From the NCBI RefSeq assembly GCF_964340395.1, contig NC_135568.1:11942776-12006775 (forward strand): 64,000 bases of DNA, read 5' to 3'. Both the position numbers and the translations under genes were made by a program. Under the pieces are notes generated by a model. That model saw nothing but the letters and a program-made list of their open reading frames with translations, made no database searches and was not told where the DNA came from. The stretch is from Glandiceps talaboti. Taxonomy: Eukaryota > Hemichordata > Enteropneusta > Spengelidae. This document shows, in pieces, positions 20,672 to 31,688 of this stretch (position 1 is the stretch's first letter; every line of letters starts with the position of its first letter).

Positions 20672-20968
20672 ATCCACCAAATGCACCTGGTAAACCAGAA
20701 ATTTCCGATCTGACAGCCTCATCTCTGACTCTTACCTGGACACCCCCTGACTATGATGGCGGTAGTGATATCACACGCTATGTTGTTGAAAAGAAAGAGA
20801 AATTCAGCACAAGATGGGTCCCCATTGGAAGAGTTCCAGAGCAAACCTATGATGTTGAAGACTTGATTGAAGGCAATGAGTATGAATTCAGAGTTGCAGC
20901 AGAGAACAAAGCTGGTGTTGGTAAACCTAGTGAGCCTACATCACCAGTTGTTGCCAAACATCCATATG
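20672..20968 (+). CDS. Exon 25: FN3 domain 26 (no Met codon)
   Basis: 297 bases with no in-frame ATG, so Met-anchored ORF searches miss it. It opens PPNAPGKPEISDLTASSL; WTPPDYDGGSDITRYVVEK; loop KKEKFSTRWVPIGRVPEQ, two codons short. DLIEGNEYEFRVAAENKAG is canonical; it ends AKHPY. Acceptor tttcccttcag, donor GTGAGT. The following intron (20969-21463, 495 bases) shows nothing recognisable. Confidence 0.94.
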
Positions 20969-21463
20969 GTGAGTGAAATGTCAACTTCTGACCACTGTTG
21001 AATTACCATGAGTCACATGATTAATGGTACCTGTCAACAAAGAACATAACAAATTAGTAAAGGGATACATAATAGTATTCACTCATTGAAGATGATACAA
21101 GTCTAGTTTAAGCTAGGGAGTCTACCCTAATTGTTATAACTGACCTAACATTAGCCCTGACTCCCTAGCTCCAATACAATTGTGTACCTATACAGTTGGT
21201 ACAATATTCTACATTACCTAGACCTTTAAATCCCAATGTTTGAATCCTAAGGTTTTTGATTACAAATATCAGTGCAGCCTTAGGGATTAAAAGAGGATCA
21301 CTGTTGTGTTCAGGACAAACTATTTCTAAAGCTCTCCAGACAACTAGTTTACATGCCAAAATGTTAATCCTAATCTGACATGAGCCTTTAAGAGAAATTC
21401 AAATTATATGTATATCATTATTCAAATAATGAAATATTTTCTGTATAATGTTCTTCTCATCAG

Positions 21464-21766
21464 ATGTACCCGATGCACCAGGTACCCCACAAGTCACAGC
21501 TACATCTCCAGTATCAATCGCATTGAAGTGGACCCCACCAGAATCAGATGGTGGCAGCCCTATTACTGGCTACTTTGTTGAGCGTAAAGACGTCTTTAGT
21601 ACAAGATGGGCACGTGTCAACCGTGACAGAATCACTGAAACTGAATTCACAGTACCAGACCTATCACAGGGACAAGATTACGAATTCAGAGTATTTGCTG
21701 AGAACAAAGCAGGCCTGAGTAAACCCAGTGGAACCTGTGGACCAATCAAAGCAAAACATCCATTTG
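21464..21766 (+). CDS. Exon 26: FN3 domain 27
   Basis: 303 bases, acceptor ttctcatcag, donor GTAAGT. It opens VPDAPGTPQVTATSPVSI. DLSQGQDYEFRVFAENKAG has Gln for Glu before Gly and Phe in the F strand. The C-terminal part is unusual: SKPSGTCGPIKAKHPF, with Cys and a Phe end. The following intron (21767-22547, 781 bases) starts with a 57-59 base tandem repeat (listed); the remainder is featureless. Confidence 0.95.
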
Positions 21767-21780
21767 GTAAGTCTTGAACT

Positions 21781-21955
21781 TTTCCATTCACATATTTCTC
21801 CTGACACAGCCAAGTTGCTGTCCCAGATTGCATAGATTTTCCCTTCACATATTTCTCCTGTCAGAGCTAAAGTTGCTGACCTTAGATTTCATAGATTTTC
21901 CCTTCACATATTTCTCCTGACATAGCCAAAGTTGCTGTCCCCAGATGTCATAGAT
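21781..21955 (+). repeat. 57-59 base tandem repeat, three copies
   Basis: Units start at 21781, 21838 and 21897. Each contains tttcc-ttcacatatttctcctg, gttgctg and catagat. It begins immediately after the exon 26 donor and has no coding content. Confidence 0.85.
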
Positions 21956-22547
21956 TCTGAAATGTATCATTAAGCCATAGCCAGGTATGCAGCAGGCACT
22001 GAAAAACTGTAACTCAAGAAAACAAGAGCAGTTTCTGTTTATCACACTAGAGCAAATTTTGACATTAATTGGCTCGTCGTATGTTGAGAGCTCCTAGTAG
22101 TTTGCCAACTTTATAACTACCCCAAGGATATGTACATGTGTATTCATATGACATTCACTGTCTTTGGTCACTGCATAATGTATCCAACAAAGAAATTCAA
22201 TTCTCATTACCTTAAAAAGAATTTTTATTTCCTTGGTGCTTCAGAGAAATAACAATAATTACTAGATTTCTTGGTCGACACCGTGATTTCTGCACCATGT
22301 GCTATACATGTACATGCAGTACTATAGGTGCACATATGAATATATTGACCTTGTTTTGAACATGACCCTTTAGCATGTGCTATTACAGGTAATTAGAATT
22401 CACTCCACTTTCACTATTTTTGTCTGTTTTCAAAAAATACAACAGTTACTGTAAAATGAAATTCCAAATCAAGTTTAGTACAGCATTACACACACCACAT
22501 TCATATGCACAGTTCAATCTAAATCATACTTCACTCCATTGCACTAG

Positions 22548-22850
22548 ATGTGCCAACTGCACCAGGCACACCTCAAGTCTCTGATATCAATGCCACTCAC
22601 ATGAAGCTGACATGGACACCTCCAGTTAGTGATGGTGGTAGTGAAATCACTGGCTACATCATTGAAAAGAAAGAAGCTTTCACTTTGAAATGGGTGAGAG
22701 TGAATAAAGACACCACCAAGGAAGTCACTTTCGCAGTAGAAGATCTCACAGAAGGCACAGAGTATGAGTTCAGGATCATTGCTGAAAACAAAGCAGGGCC
22801 TGGCAAACCTAGTGAACCGAGCCGACCTGAGAAGGCTCGTCCACCGTATG
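22548..22850 (+). CDS. Exon 27: FN3 domain 28
   Basis: 303 bases, acceptor cattgcactag, donor GTAAGC. It opens VPTAPGTPQVSDINATHM, like exons 70 and 88 at NATHM. WTPPVSDGGSEITGY; loop KKEAFTLKW. AENKAGPGKPSEPSRPEKARPPY has Pro in place of Val at 85. The following intron (22851-23337, 487 bases) carries a degenerate repeat (listed). Confidence 0.95.
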
Positions 22851-22974
22851 GTAAGCCTGATTGAAGAACAAACAAGGCAAAATAACTGCATGAATTGATG
22901 ACAAGTGGACACTAATATAACGTGTTGAAAGCCAGATATATCTAAAGGAGATTTACAGAGTTTTTGTGTGAACC

Positions 22975-23110
22975 TAACATTTTGGTTTAAACTTTTTGTT
23001 GAGAAGCATGGTCATAGATTTCATTTTTTGGTCAAGGAGCATGATCATTGATTTGAAGTCTTTGACCAGGAGCATGGTGATTTTGATTCACCTTTTTCTC
23101 AGGCATGGTA
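22975..23110 (+). repeat. Degenerate repeat of about 37 bases in intron 27
   Basis: Three to four units of the form aggagcatggtcat-(n)-gattt-(n)-tttggt occur. Divergence is high. No coding content is seen. Confidence 0.5.
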
Positions 23111-23337
23111 TTCGGTAGTGTTCTTTGCTACTTTTTTCTTTTTGTCCGCATGTATGATGGTGATATCACATAGTTCTTAACATACCTCTTAGAATTGGTT
23201 CCTGTGTGCTCTGTTTTGTTTCTTTCTATGTCATGTTTGAGGCCTGAAACAACCTAATTGCATAGAGTGTGCAAACATGGCAGATAACAATCACTGTACA
23301 GACATCTCACTGTCCAATGATTGGACTTTCTTCATAG

Positions 23338-23643
23338 ATGTACCTGGAGCACCTGGTAAACCAGTAATTAGTGACATTAGAGCTACATCCATGAAGGTAA
23401 CTTGGACACCACCTGAATCTGACGGAGGTGCTAAGATCAAAACCTACATTGTTGAGAGAAGAGAAACATCTGGAACTCGATGGATCAGAGCAAATAAAGA
23501 TGAATTCACACTTGATGTGGAATACAGTGTCACTGATCTGTATGAAGGATCTGAATATCAATTCAGAATTGCTGCTGAGAATAAGGCTGGTGTTGGTGAT
23601 TACAGTGAACCATCTGAACCTAAGGTTGCCCAGCCTCCTTATG
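23338..23643 (+). CDS. Exon 28: FN3 domain 29
   Basis: 306 bases, acceptor ttcttcatag, donor GTTAGT. It opens VPGAPGKPVISDIRATSM. SDGGAKIKTYIVERRETSGTRW has Thr for Gly at 36. One extra codon lies in DEFTLDVEYSV. It ends AQPPY. The following intron (23644-24258, 615 bases) is almost entirely a 91-base tandem repeat (listed). Confidence 0.95.
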
Positions 23644-23689
23644 GTTAGTCTCCACCATGTGTTCTCTCCCTTGCTGCATATTTTATATG

Positions 23690-24215
23690 ATTCCTCTTTT
23701 AGTGATTGTCAAGTTCTTTCCTTTGGCAGTCATTTCAAAGATGACATGTCTTAAAGTGTCAGTGTCCTGTCTCTTTATAGTTTTCTTCTTTTCTGAATTT
23801 AAAACTCTCCCCTTTGGCATTCATTTCAGAGATGCATGCCTTTTAGTGGTAGATTTCTTGTTTGTCTAGTATGTTTTTCTTCTTTTCTGAAATTTCCAGC
23901 TCTCTTCTCTGGAAATCGTTTCAGAGATGCATGCTTTGAGTGTGACATTTTGTATGTCTTTATGTTTTTCTTCTTTTCTGGGTTTTCAAATTCTCCTCTT
24001 TGGCATTCATTTCATATATACATATCTTGAATGTCAGTTTATCTTCATCTTTATATCTTTCTTTCTTTCTGAAATTTCAAGTCCCCTTTCTTTGGTATTC
24101 CTTTCAGGAATGCATGCCTCAAATTTCAGTTTTCCTGTGCCTTTATTCTTTTCTTCTCTTTTGAAACGTTACTCATGCCTTTGGCATTCATTTAAAAGAT
24201 TGATGCCTTGAGATG
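23690..24215 (+). repeat. 91-base tandem repeat, about six copies
   Basis: Units begin near 23690, 23781, 23874, 23965, 24056 and 24147. Each has a pyrimidine block (ttcttcttttctg), a tttggcattcatttca core and gatgcatgcctt. Several forward open frames span it because stops are depleted in pyrimidine-rich DNA; none resembles a protein. It fills intron 28 up to its acceptor. Confidence 0.85.
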
Positions 24216-24258
24216 AGAATCAATCTTTCTAATCCCTCTTGAACCTCTCCCCCCATAG

Positions 24259-24558
24259 ATGTGCCTGAACCACCAAGCAGGCCTATTGTTAGTGACATCA
24301 ATTCTACTTCTCTAACTCTGACATGGAAACCTCCTGCTTCTGATGGTGGAAGCGTAATTACTGGTTACATGATTGAAATGAAAGAGGAAACATCAACCAC
24401 ATGGGCTACCTTGAAAGTCAAACAGCTGGCGACAACATTCAATGTGACAAATCTCAAAGAAAGCCAGAAATATGAGTTCCGTGTCTCTGCTGAAAATAAG
24501 GCAGGTGTTGGACCACCAAGTGAACCAAGCGAAGCTGTTGTGACCAGACCAAAGATTT
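24259..24558 (+). CDS. Exon 29: FN3 domain 30, atypical linker
   Basis: 300 bases. The usual A-K-P-P-Y end is replaced by VVTRPKI, and the last base is T, so with AT from exon 30 the split codon is TAT (Tyr) instead of Asp. WKPPASDGGSVITGYMIEM; loop KEETSTTW. LKESQKYEF lacks the E-G turn. Acceptor cccccatag, donor GTAAGT. The following intron (24559-24657) is the shortest in the window, 99 bases. Confidence 0.93.
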
Positions 24559-24657
24559 GTAAGTCCAGTGTTCTTTCACTGTGCATGTTACTTCTGATGC
24601 TATTTTCTTTCTTTTGAATCTTTCTCTGACTTTTGACCTTTGAACTCCTATCTTTAG

Positions 24658-24960
24658 ATCCACCTGGACCACCTAATACTCCAGAAATCAAAGCATATGA
24701 CAGAACAGAGATGACAATCACATGGAGCCCACCAGAGAATGATGGTGGCTCACCTGTCACTGGTTACCACATTGAAAGATGTGATGTTAGCCGGGGAAGA
24801 TGGATCAAAGCAAATAAGATTCTTGTAACAGCGTTAACATTCACGGTGTCAGATCTCCTTGAAGGAACAGAATATCAGTTCAGAGTAGCTGCTGAGAATG
24901 AAGCAGGAATTGGAGCATTTAGTGAACCATCCAAGAAACAGATGGCAAAACCACCTTATG
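24658..24960 (+). CDS. Exon 30: FN3 domain 31
   Basis: 303 bases, acceptor ctatctttag, donor GTAAGC. It opens PPGPPNTPEIKAYDRTEM. Cys-Asp class (CDVSRGRWIKANKILV). AENEAGIGAFSEPSKKQMAKPPY has Glu in place of Lys in the AENKAG box. The following intron (24961-25381, 421 bases) shows nothing recognisable. Confidence 0.95.
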
Positions 24961-25381
24961 GTAAGCAACAGTGGAATGTTGCATGGGCATGTCTTAGAAA
25001 TAGTCATTCAAATATACTAACAGTTATCTATCACTGTCAGTAGGAGGTAGCTAATCCTTGTCCTCAACATCTGAGGTTGTTGGATGTCAAACCATACCCT
25101 TTACAAATATCTTCAGTTTGTATGAACCCCTTGCTTATTGCATGCTACTCATTTACAGTGCTCATGAATGTTCAAGCAACGATATGAACATAAAATAATC
25201 AAGAAATTCTTTTGGAAAAAACTGACAGTGTTTCAAATTGTATGTGAAACACCAGCAGTGCGTTGTACAGTTTGTTTTCAAGCTAAAATTAATGTTCAAT
25301 TATTGGGGGAAAATGTGAGCATGACTAATAAAATTAGAAGAATTGGTCATTTACTCCATTGCCTTTATTGTCCCACACCAG

Positions 25382-25684
25382 ATGTACCAGATGCACCTGG
25401 CAAACCTACAATAATTGCAGTTGACAGCACTGAAATGACCTTGACATGGACTGCACCTGAAAATGATGGTGGCAGCCCTGTTATCAACTATGTCATTGAA
25501 AAGAGAGATGAGTTTTCAAGTCGCTGGACAAGAGCTACCAAAGAAACCATCACAAACTTGAAATACACAGTAACAGAGTTGATGGAGGGATCTAAATATG
25601 AATTTAGAGTGATGGCCGAAAACAAGGCTGGTCTTAGCAAACCAAGTGATGCAGTTGGTCCAAGAGTTGCCAAGCCTCCATATG
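25382..25684 (+). CDS. Exon 31: FN3 domain 32
   Basis: 303 bases, acceptor tcccacaccag, donor GTGAGT. It opens VPDAPGKPTIIAVDSTEM; WTAPENDGGSPVINY. Loop KRDEFSSRW. It ends GLSKPSDAVGPRVAKPPY. By position it is the counterpart of exon 43 in the 12-exon super-repeat, though similarity there is only moderate. The following intron (25685-26055, 371 bases) shows nothing recognisable. Confidence 0.95.
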
Positions 25685-26055
25685 GTGAGTGTTTGGGATA
25701 ATACCTGGATGCTGAACAGGCAAATGGAATCCATCATAGTATATGATAAATAGTGTTGGAATTATACCTAACTCTTCAGGTTTCATTCAGCGACTTTGAG
25801 TCTTTGAGACTTTCAGTCCATATATATGTATAATGATTCTTCCTGCCAAAGGAAACATCTTTTTGTGTTGCCCATAGTTCTCGAAATGGCTTCTTTAACA
25901 TCACCTCTGTCTAATCCACTTGAAATGTCTCAGTCTATAAACTTTCCAAGTTTCTTCTTTCTTTTTATTACTTTCAATCTGCTGAAAGTCTTACCAAAGT
26001 TGTTATTTCTTTTCTATCTTTCTCATCTATCTTCCATGTCAACTTTATTACCCAG

Positions 26056-26358
26056 ATGTTCCTGATGCACCTGGCAAACCCAAAGTAACAGATGTTACTG
26101 AAACAACTATGAAACTGACCTGGACAGAACCAGAGTCTGATGGTGGTAATGAAATCTTTAACTATGTCATTGAACGAAAGGACAAATTCAGTTCTAGATG
26201 GACTAAGGTTACTGACTACACAGTCTCAGAAACAACATTTACTGTGACTGGTCTGAAGGAAGGCAATGAATATGAATTCAGAATAGCTGCTGAGAACAAG
26301 GCTGGTGTTGGTAAACCTAGCCAACCTTCTGATCCAAGAGTTGCCAAACCACCCTATG
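26056..26358 (+). CDS. Exon 32: FN3 domain 33
   Basis: 303 bases, acceptor attacccag, donor GTAAGT. EIFNYVIERKDKFSSRW and TVSETTFTVTGLKEG match exon 44 (EIFNYVIEKKEKMSSRW, TVSETTFTVTGLVKG) and, more loosely, exons 65 and 83. In all four cases the next exon is a double exon, so this type marks the start of the double-exon block. The following intron (26359-26931, 573 bases) is featureless. Confidence 0.95.
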
Positions 26359-26931
26359 GTAAGTGGTGGTATACAGAATTGACTGATAGACAGCCCTTGC
26401 ATGCTGTGCTGTACTTACCAAGACATTACTTTGTCTGTGTTTCTTAAAAGTAGGAAGGAATTTTAACCGTTTAGTCTCACCAGTTACAAGGAGCAACAAA
26501 GGTTGTATGTTGATAAGAAAGTGGTAAAATAGATACTTACAATGGACCATCCATAACTTTTAATTAACAGCTAAGCAAGGAGTTCTTCTTCCGGTGCAAA
26601 GGCATCACATTTTACCTGTGCTGTCTGATGTTCTGTTGTCAATGATGCAATATTGATTAATTTTCCTGCATCATACATGATATGTAGAACCTGTGCATGA
26701 ATGTGTAGTCAAGCTAAAAAGCTTGCCTAACATATCAGTACAGTTGTCTAGGTGACTAAGTAAGGCCCGATCTGACTGAATTCAAGTTGCATGTGTATAC
26801 TTACCAATGGGACATACTTTCATATTATAAGAATAGAATGTCCCACAGAAAGCATGCTTCTTTGATCGAGATATTTATGGTAAGGTTCCACAGGGCACAC
26901 AATGATATGTTCCTTGTTGTACATATTCCAG

Positions 26932-27516
26932 ATGTTCCTGGACCTCCAGGCACACCAACTATCAAAGATGCCAAGCCCACATCTCTGACTCTCACATGGA
27001 CTCCTCCTGAAGATGATGGTGGAGCTAAAGTAACTGGCTATGTTGTTGAAAAGAAGGAAAAATTCAGTGCTAGATTCACTAAAACTGGAACCACAACTGA
27101 GACATCTTACATTGTCACAGCCCTAACTGAAGGTGATGACTATGAGTTCCGTGTCTGTGCTGAGAACAAAGCTGGTGTTGGTAAACCAAGTGATGTTGTC
27201 GCTCTGAAGATAAGCCCACCTGGTGCACCTGGAAGACCAGATGTTAGTGATGTGACAGACACTCAAGCTACATTGAAATGGACACCACCTGATTCTGATG
27301 GTGGTGCTAGGATTACAGCTTATATTATTGAGAAGAGAGACACCACTAAGGACAGATGGACAAGAGCTACCAGAGCAACAGTGAAAGAGACAACCTTCAC
27401 TGTAACAGATCTAACCAAAGATGTTGAGTATGAGTTCCGTGTCAGTGCAGAAAACAAGGCTGGTGTTGGTGAACCAAGTGAACCTTCAAAACCAGTCATT
27501 GCTAAACTACCTTATG
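26932..27516 (+). CDS. Exon 33: double exon, FN3 domains 34 and 35
   Basis: 585 bases, 195 codons; domain 34 is residues 1-94 and domain 35 residues 95-195. The linker is VVALKISPPGAPGRP with no intron. Domain 34 has Phe in place of Trp49 (SARFTKTG) and RVCAENKAGVGKPSD. Domain 35 has WTPPDSDGGARITAY and KRDTTKDRW. It is the clear paralogue of exon 45 (same length and linker) and a more distant one of exons 66 and 84. The following intron (27517-27895, 379 bases) shows nothing recognisable. Confidence 0.95.
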
Positions 27517-27895
27517 GTAAGTCTCAACAGTGTGCAGAGCATGATAGTTCAAATGGAACTCTCCTATTAGATCTATAGATGTAGATTATCTCCTAATCTA
27601 TGTGCATGCTGAATTCCTCTATATCCAGAACAATCCTCTGTTTATAAACCTATCTCTTCAAAAGGCCCTCATCTAAATGTTACTCCCTCATAAGCCCCTC
27701 CCCACAGAGTGTTATTTATAGTATAGGTAATGTCAGATTGTGCTGTTCATGAATCCATGTGAAATGAAAGTGTACTAGCATGCATGTGATAACACTTGGC
27801 ATGGTTGTCCAAGGAGTTATGGTATTATATATCATGAATTTTATACAACAAAAGAATATCGCATTGATTGTGGTCCCTTGTTGCTCCATTCCAAG

Positions 27896-28192
27896 ATGTA
27901 CCTGATGCACCAACTACTCCAGAAGTCAGTGATGTTACCAGCAAAACAGCTCATTTGACTTGGCAACCACCTAAGTTTGATGGAGGAAGTGAAATAACTG
28001 GGTATTTGGTTGAGAAGAAAGACCAATACAGCTCTCGATGGGTTAGTGCTGGCAAGACTGCTGATCTCAAGCTGACAGTGAAAGACTTGAAAGAAGGAAA
28101 TATCTATGAATTCAGAGTATCTGCTGAGAACAAAGCAGGTGTTGGTAAACCAAGCTATCCTACTGCTCCAATAACTGCCAAAGAACCATATG
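27896..28192 (+). CDS. Exon 34: FN3 domain 36
   Basis: 297 bases, acceptor cattccaag, donor GTAAGA. WQPPKFDGGSEITGY and KKDQYSSRWVSAGKTADL with a two-codon-shorter loop; it ends AKEPY. These marks (297 bases, W-Q-P-P or W-R-P-P, acidic residue in the linker) recur in exons 46, 67 and 85, each directly after a double exon. The following intron (28193-28718, 526 bases) is pyrimidine-rich with no recognised element. Confidence 0.95.
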
Positions 28193-28718
28193 GTAAGAGA
28201 TGTGGATGGTGCTATTTTGATGCACTTTACTAGTGGATCTGAGTGGCAAATCAAGTATTATCAGCCACAGACTTCAGAGATTAGACTTGTCAATCCTTGG
28301 GAATCAACAATTCTAAACAAAAATCACTGTTGACTTACAGTCTCCTTCTATTTCTTACTTCCTAGTCTTGGCATTATCACAACCACTTGTGTGCCATGTG
28401 AAAAGTGACAACACTCTTGTGTTATGCCATATTTCATACTTCTTTCACTGAACATCATAGTACTACTTGTTTTGTGAAAGAAGTGACTTCTATATTCACT
28501 TTCACTCTCAGTGTTTCTTTTCTTTCAAAAACCAAAAAGGGAATCTTCACTTTTGCCTTTTGTTTTGTGTCTGTATGACTTACTCATTCAAAAACACATC
28601 ATGATCTCTCCTGCTCCAGAGCTGTTCTTAACTGGTTTCTGTAGGTGAAAATTAGTGTATTCTATATCCTAAAATCATGCATAATGATCCCCTCCTTCTT
28701 TCACCCCTCCCTTCAAAG

Positions 28719-29021
28719 ATGTGCCTGGACCACCTGGCATACCAGAAGCTACAAGTGTGAGTGAAACCACTGTCACTTTGAAATGGACTCCACCAGAGTC
28801 TGATGGCGGCAGCAAGGTCCTTGGCTATGTCATTGAAAGAAAAGACAAGACAAGCACAAAGTGGATAAGAGTCAACAGAGAAAGAGTTCCTGAAACCTCC
28901 TACACTGTCAGAGAACTGTTCGAAGGAAGTGAATATGAATTCCGTGTCAGTGCAGAGAATAAGGCTGGTGTTGGCCCACCAAGTCAAAACAGTCCAGTCA
29001 TCAAATGTAAACCACCATATG
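28719..29021 (+). CDS. Exon 35: FN3 domain 37
   Basis: 303 bases, acceptor cccttcaaag, donor GTAAGA. It opens VPGPPGIPEATSVSETTV. It ends with a Cys in the linker (VIKCKPPY), which it shares only with exon 47 (VKCKPPY), its positional counterpart. SKVLGYVIERKDKTSTKW. The following intron is 228 bases with nothing recognisable. Confidence 0.95.
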
Positions 29022-29249
29022 GTAAGATGGAATTCCAGTTTGAGTAACCATGCATGATTTCTCAGAGACCAAGGAATCTTTCTTGTCTAGTTTTCCTGTA
29101 TTGATTTCTGTTGTGAACATGTAGGCAGCATGCCACTTATCCTGCCCACATGGTGTATCCAAGTGTTCATCTTTTATCCATGGATTGCCTATACTTTCCT
29201 TTCCTTCTCTCACACCTCTCTTCTCTACCTTGTACCATCTCTCTCTCAG

Positions 29250-29552
29250 ATGTACCCGATGCTCCTAGTACACCAGATATCACTGACACCACAGCTAAGT
29301 CTATGAAATTAAAGTGGACACCTCCAGACAATGATGGCGGTTCACCTATCATTGGATATGTAATTGAACTCAAAGACAAGTTTTCCACAAAATGGATAAA
29401 GGCAAACAAGTACAAAGTCACAGAGACAACATTTACAGTTGATAATTTGAAAGAGGGTGAAGAGTATGTTTTCAGAGTTGCAGCAGAAAACAAGGCTGGT
29501 GTTGGCAAGTTCTGTGAACCCACAAAACCAAGAGTTGCCAAACCTCCCTATG
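29250..29552 (+). CDS. Exon 36: FN3 domain 38
   Basis: 303 bases, long pyrimidine tract (ccatctctctctcag), donor GTGAGT. WTPPDNDGGSPIIGYVIEL; loop KDKFSTKWIKANKYKV. AENKAGVGKFCEPTKP has Cys in the usual S-E-P box. Positional counterpart of exon 48 (WTPPDNDGG, GKFSEPSKP). The following intron is 145 bases. Confidence 0.95.
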
Positions 29553-29697
29553 GTGAGTTCTACAAGAACTCTGTGCATGCTACAACCATTCCTTAAACAC
29601 CAAAATAGGATTTACAATTGTCATTATATTTATTTCATAGGTCAATCTACAAACTGTTATGAGTCACTCATCTTTGAGTGTTATGATCAATTTTCAG

Positions 29698-30000
29698 ATG
29701 TTCCTGATGCACCTGGCAAACCAACAGTCAGCAATGTCCAGTCTACATCAATGGTTGTTAACTGGACTGAACCATTATCAGATGGCGGAAGTAAAATAAC
29801 TGGATATATCATTGAAAAGAAGGAAGAATTCTCAACCAGATGGAGCAGAGTGAACAAAGAAAGTGTTCTAGATCTCACCTACAAAGTGACAGGCCTGACA
29901 GAAGGATCTGAGTACCAATACAGAGTTGCAGCTGAGAACAAAGCTGGTGTTGGCAAATACAGTGAACCATCAGATACAAAGGTTGCCAAACCACCATATG
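29698..30000 (+). CDS. Exon 37: FN3 domain 39
   Basis: 303 bases, acceptor caattttcag, donor GTAGGT. It opens VPDAPGKPTVSNVQSTSM; WTEPLSDGGSKITGY. Loop KKEEFSTRWSRVNKESV. YQYRVAAENKAGVGKYSEPSD has Tyr for Phe in the F strand. The W-T-E-P and G-K-Y-S-E-P marks anticipate the B-type exons further on. The following intron (298 bases) is featureless. Confidence 0.95.
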
Positions 30001-30298
30001 GTAGGTGTTTTTTTATTTCATTATGTAATAAGTTAGATACGTCCTATGTTATTTATGTTATATTTTTCTAGTACATGTATGACATCAGTGTAAGTTATAA
30101 GTAGTACAGGTCGGTGTATAACCAGGAAGTTGGCAATGAAAAAATGTCTTTTATATAATCAGAGAATATTTTGGGCATTGTCGCCATGACTAGTCTGTAG
30201 TAGATGCCCCAATTGAGGAATATTTTAAATTAGTGCTTTCTTGTTTTGAATTAGGTTAACCAATATTTAATTTCTATCGACTGAATTATGTCTTCCAG

Positions 30299-30601
30299 AT
30301 GTACCAGAAGCACCAGGCAAACCTGATATTTCTGATGTTTCCAGTACATCAATGAAATTAACCTGGACTGCACCTGAAGATGATGGTGGTTCACCAGTCA
30401 CTGGATATGTCATTGAGAAGAGAGAGAAGTTCTCAACAAGATGGACTAAGGCAAACAAATATGCTGTGACAGATCTTACCTTTAAAGTAGAAGACCTGAA
30501 GGAAGGAAATGAATATGAATTCAGAGTGTCTGCAGAGAACAAAGCTGGTGTTGGTCCACCTAGTGAACCATCAGAACCAAGAGTAGCCAAACCACCATAT
30601 G
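30299..30601 (+). CDS. Exon 38: FN3 domain 40
   Basis: 303 bases, acceptor tcttccag, donor GTAAGT. It opens VPEAPGKPDISDVSSTSM; WTAPEDDGGSPVTGYVIEK. Loop KREKFSTRWTKANKYAV; VEDLKEGNEYEFRVSAENKAG. An ordinary K-E-class domain close to exons 36 and 41. The following intron (30602-31018, 417 bases) shows nothing recognisable. Confidence 0.95.
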
Positions 30602-31018
30602 GTAAGTATTCATTAAGTAACTAACTTTTTTCTCAGTGTGTCCATAGTATTGATAATATGAAACTGATTATGTTTAATCATAGACATTGGACAGAAATAC
30701 ACCAATGTCTGTAGTTTAATCTTAACATTGATTTTTGTTGAGAACCTTCATAGCAGAAGACAGGAAAACTTGCAACGATTTTCATACCTAGTATTGTGGT
30801 TGGGAACCCCAGTAACAGAGGGGATAATCTGCGTAATCTTGCATATTACGTTTCCATAAATTGTGTAATCATAATTTTGATAGGGAACCCCTACATGAAA
30901 TGCCTTTGGAATTCAAATAGAATTTACTAAACATTGTATATCTCAAAATATTATGACATACATGTAAATATTTGAGTTGATCCAGTGCTAAGAATGACTT
31001 TTTGTCTCAATCCTACAG

Positions 31019-31321
31019 ATGTACCAGGAGCACCTAGAACTCCAGAAATTACCAAAGTTGACAGCACTGAAGTAACACTGACTTGGACCCCACCAGAATC
31101 TGATGGTGGTTCTCCAATCACTAACTATGTCATTGAGAAGTGCGATGTGAGCAGACAGAGATGGACAAAGGCTAACAGAGAGAAGGTGACAGACACAACG
31201 TATGTAGTCACAGACTTGATGGAGGGTAATGAGTACCAATTCCGTATTGCTGCTGAGAACAAAGCTGGTGTTGGCCCTACATGTGAACCTACCAAAGCAG
31301 TTGTGGCTAAACCACCATATG
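31019..31321 (+). CDS. Exon 39: FN3 domain 41
   Basis: 303 bases, acceptor tcctacag, donor GTAAGT. It is the last Cys-Asp class domain (CDVSRQRWTKANREKV) of the window. It opens VPGAPRTPEITKVDSTEV and ends GPTCEPTKAVVAKPPY, again with Cys in the S-E-P box. The following intron (31322-31688, 367 bases) shows nothing recognisable. Confidence 0.95.
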
Positions 31322-31688
31322 GTAAGTTGACATTAGAAAATTAAAACACTTATAGGCGAGGGATACTGTCCAGGGCTCTATAAACATTAGGTGTTTCTTT
31401 TTCAGTTGAGGCCTATGGATTACACAGGGTGATTCTGTTGTTCACTGCAGGCAAGTGTGTTACCTATGGAAAGATGAAAATCATTCACAGATATCCATAA
31501 TAGGTTACCATGGTAATGGGATTGAATCCAAGGTTTTAGCCAAACATGTTTCCATGCATGGTAAAGTAAATAAATGATTTCAGGCATGGCTTAATCCATT
31601 TTTGTTTTACTTGATATACCAGTGTACTAAAAGATCTACCTTATGCTTCACAGTCTTGAATATCTCTCAACTTTGTTTGTTATTCTAG

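Noticed and set aside
23657-24211. Three forward open frames rich in Phe, Ser and Leu, resembling membrane segments
   Set aside because: They lie in the pyrimidine-rich 91-base satellite of intron 28; hydrophobicity follows from TTC/CTT codons.
24365-24760. Many antisense frames of 60-159 residues over FN3 exons, often with a P-T-P-A-L-F-S-A word
   Set aside because: The same peptide appears because it is the reverse complement of the conserved A-E-N-K-A-G-V-G codons; frames stop at exon edges and have no independent support.
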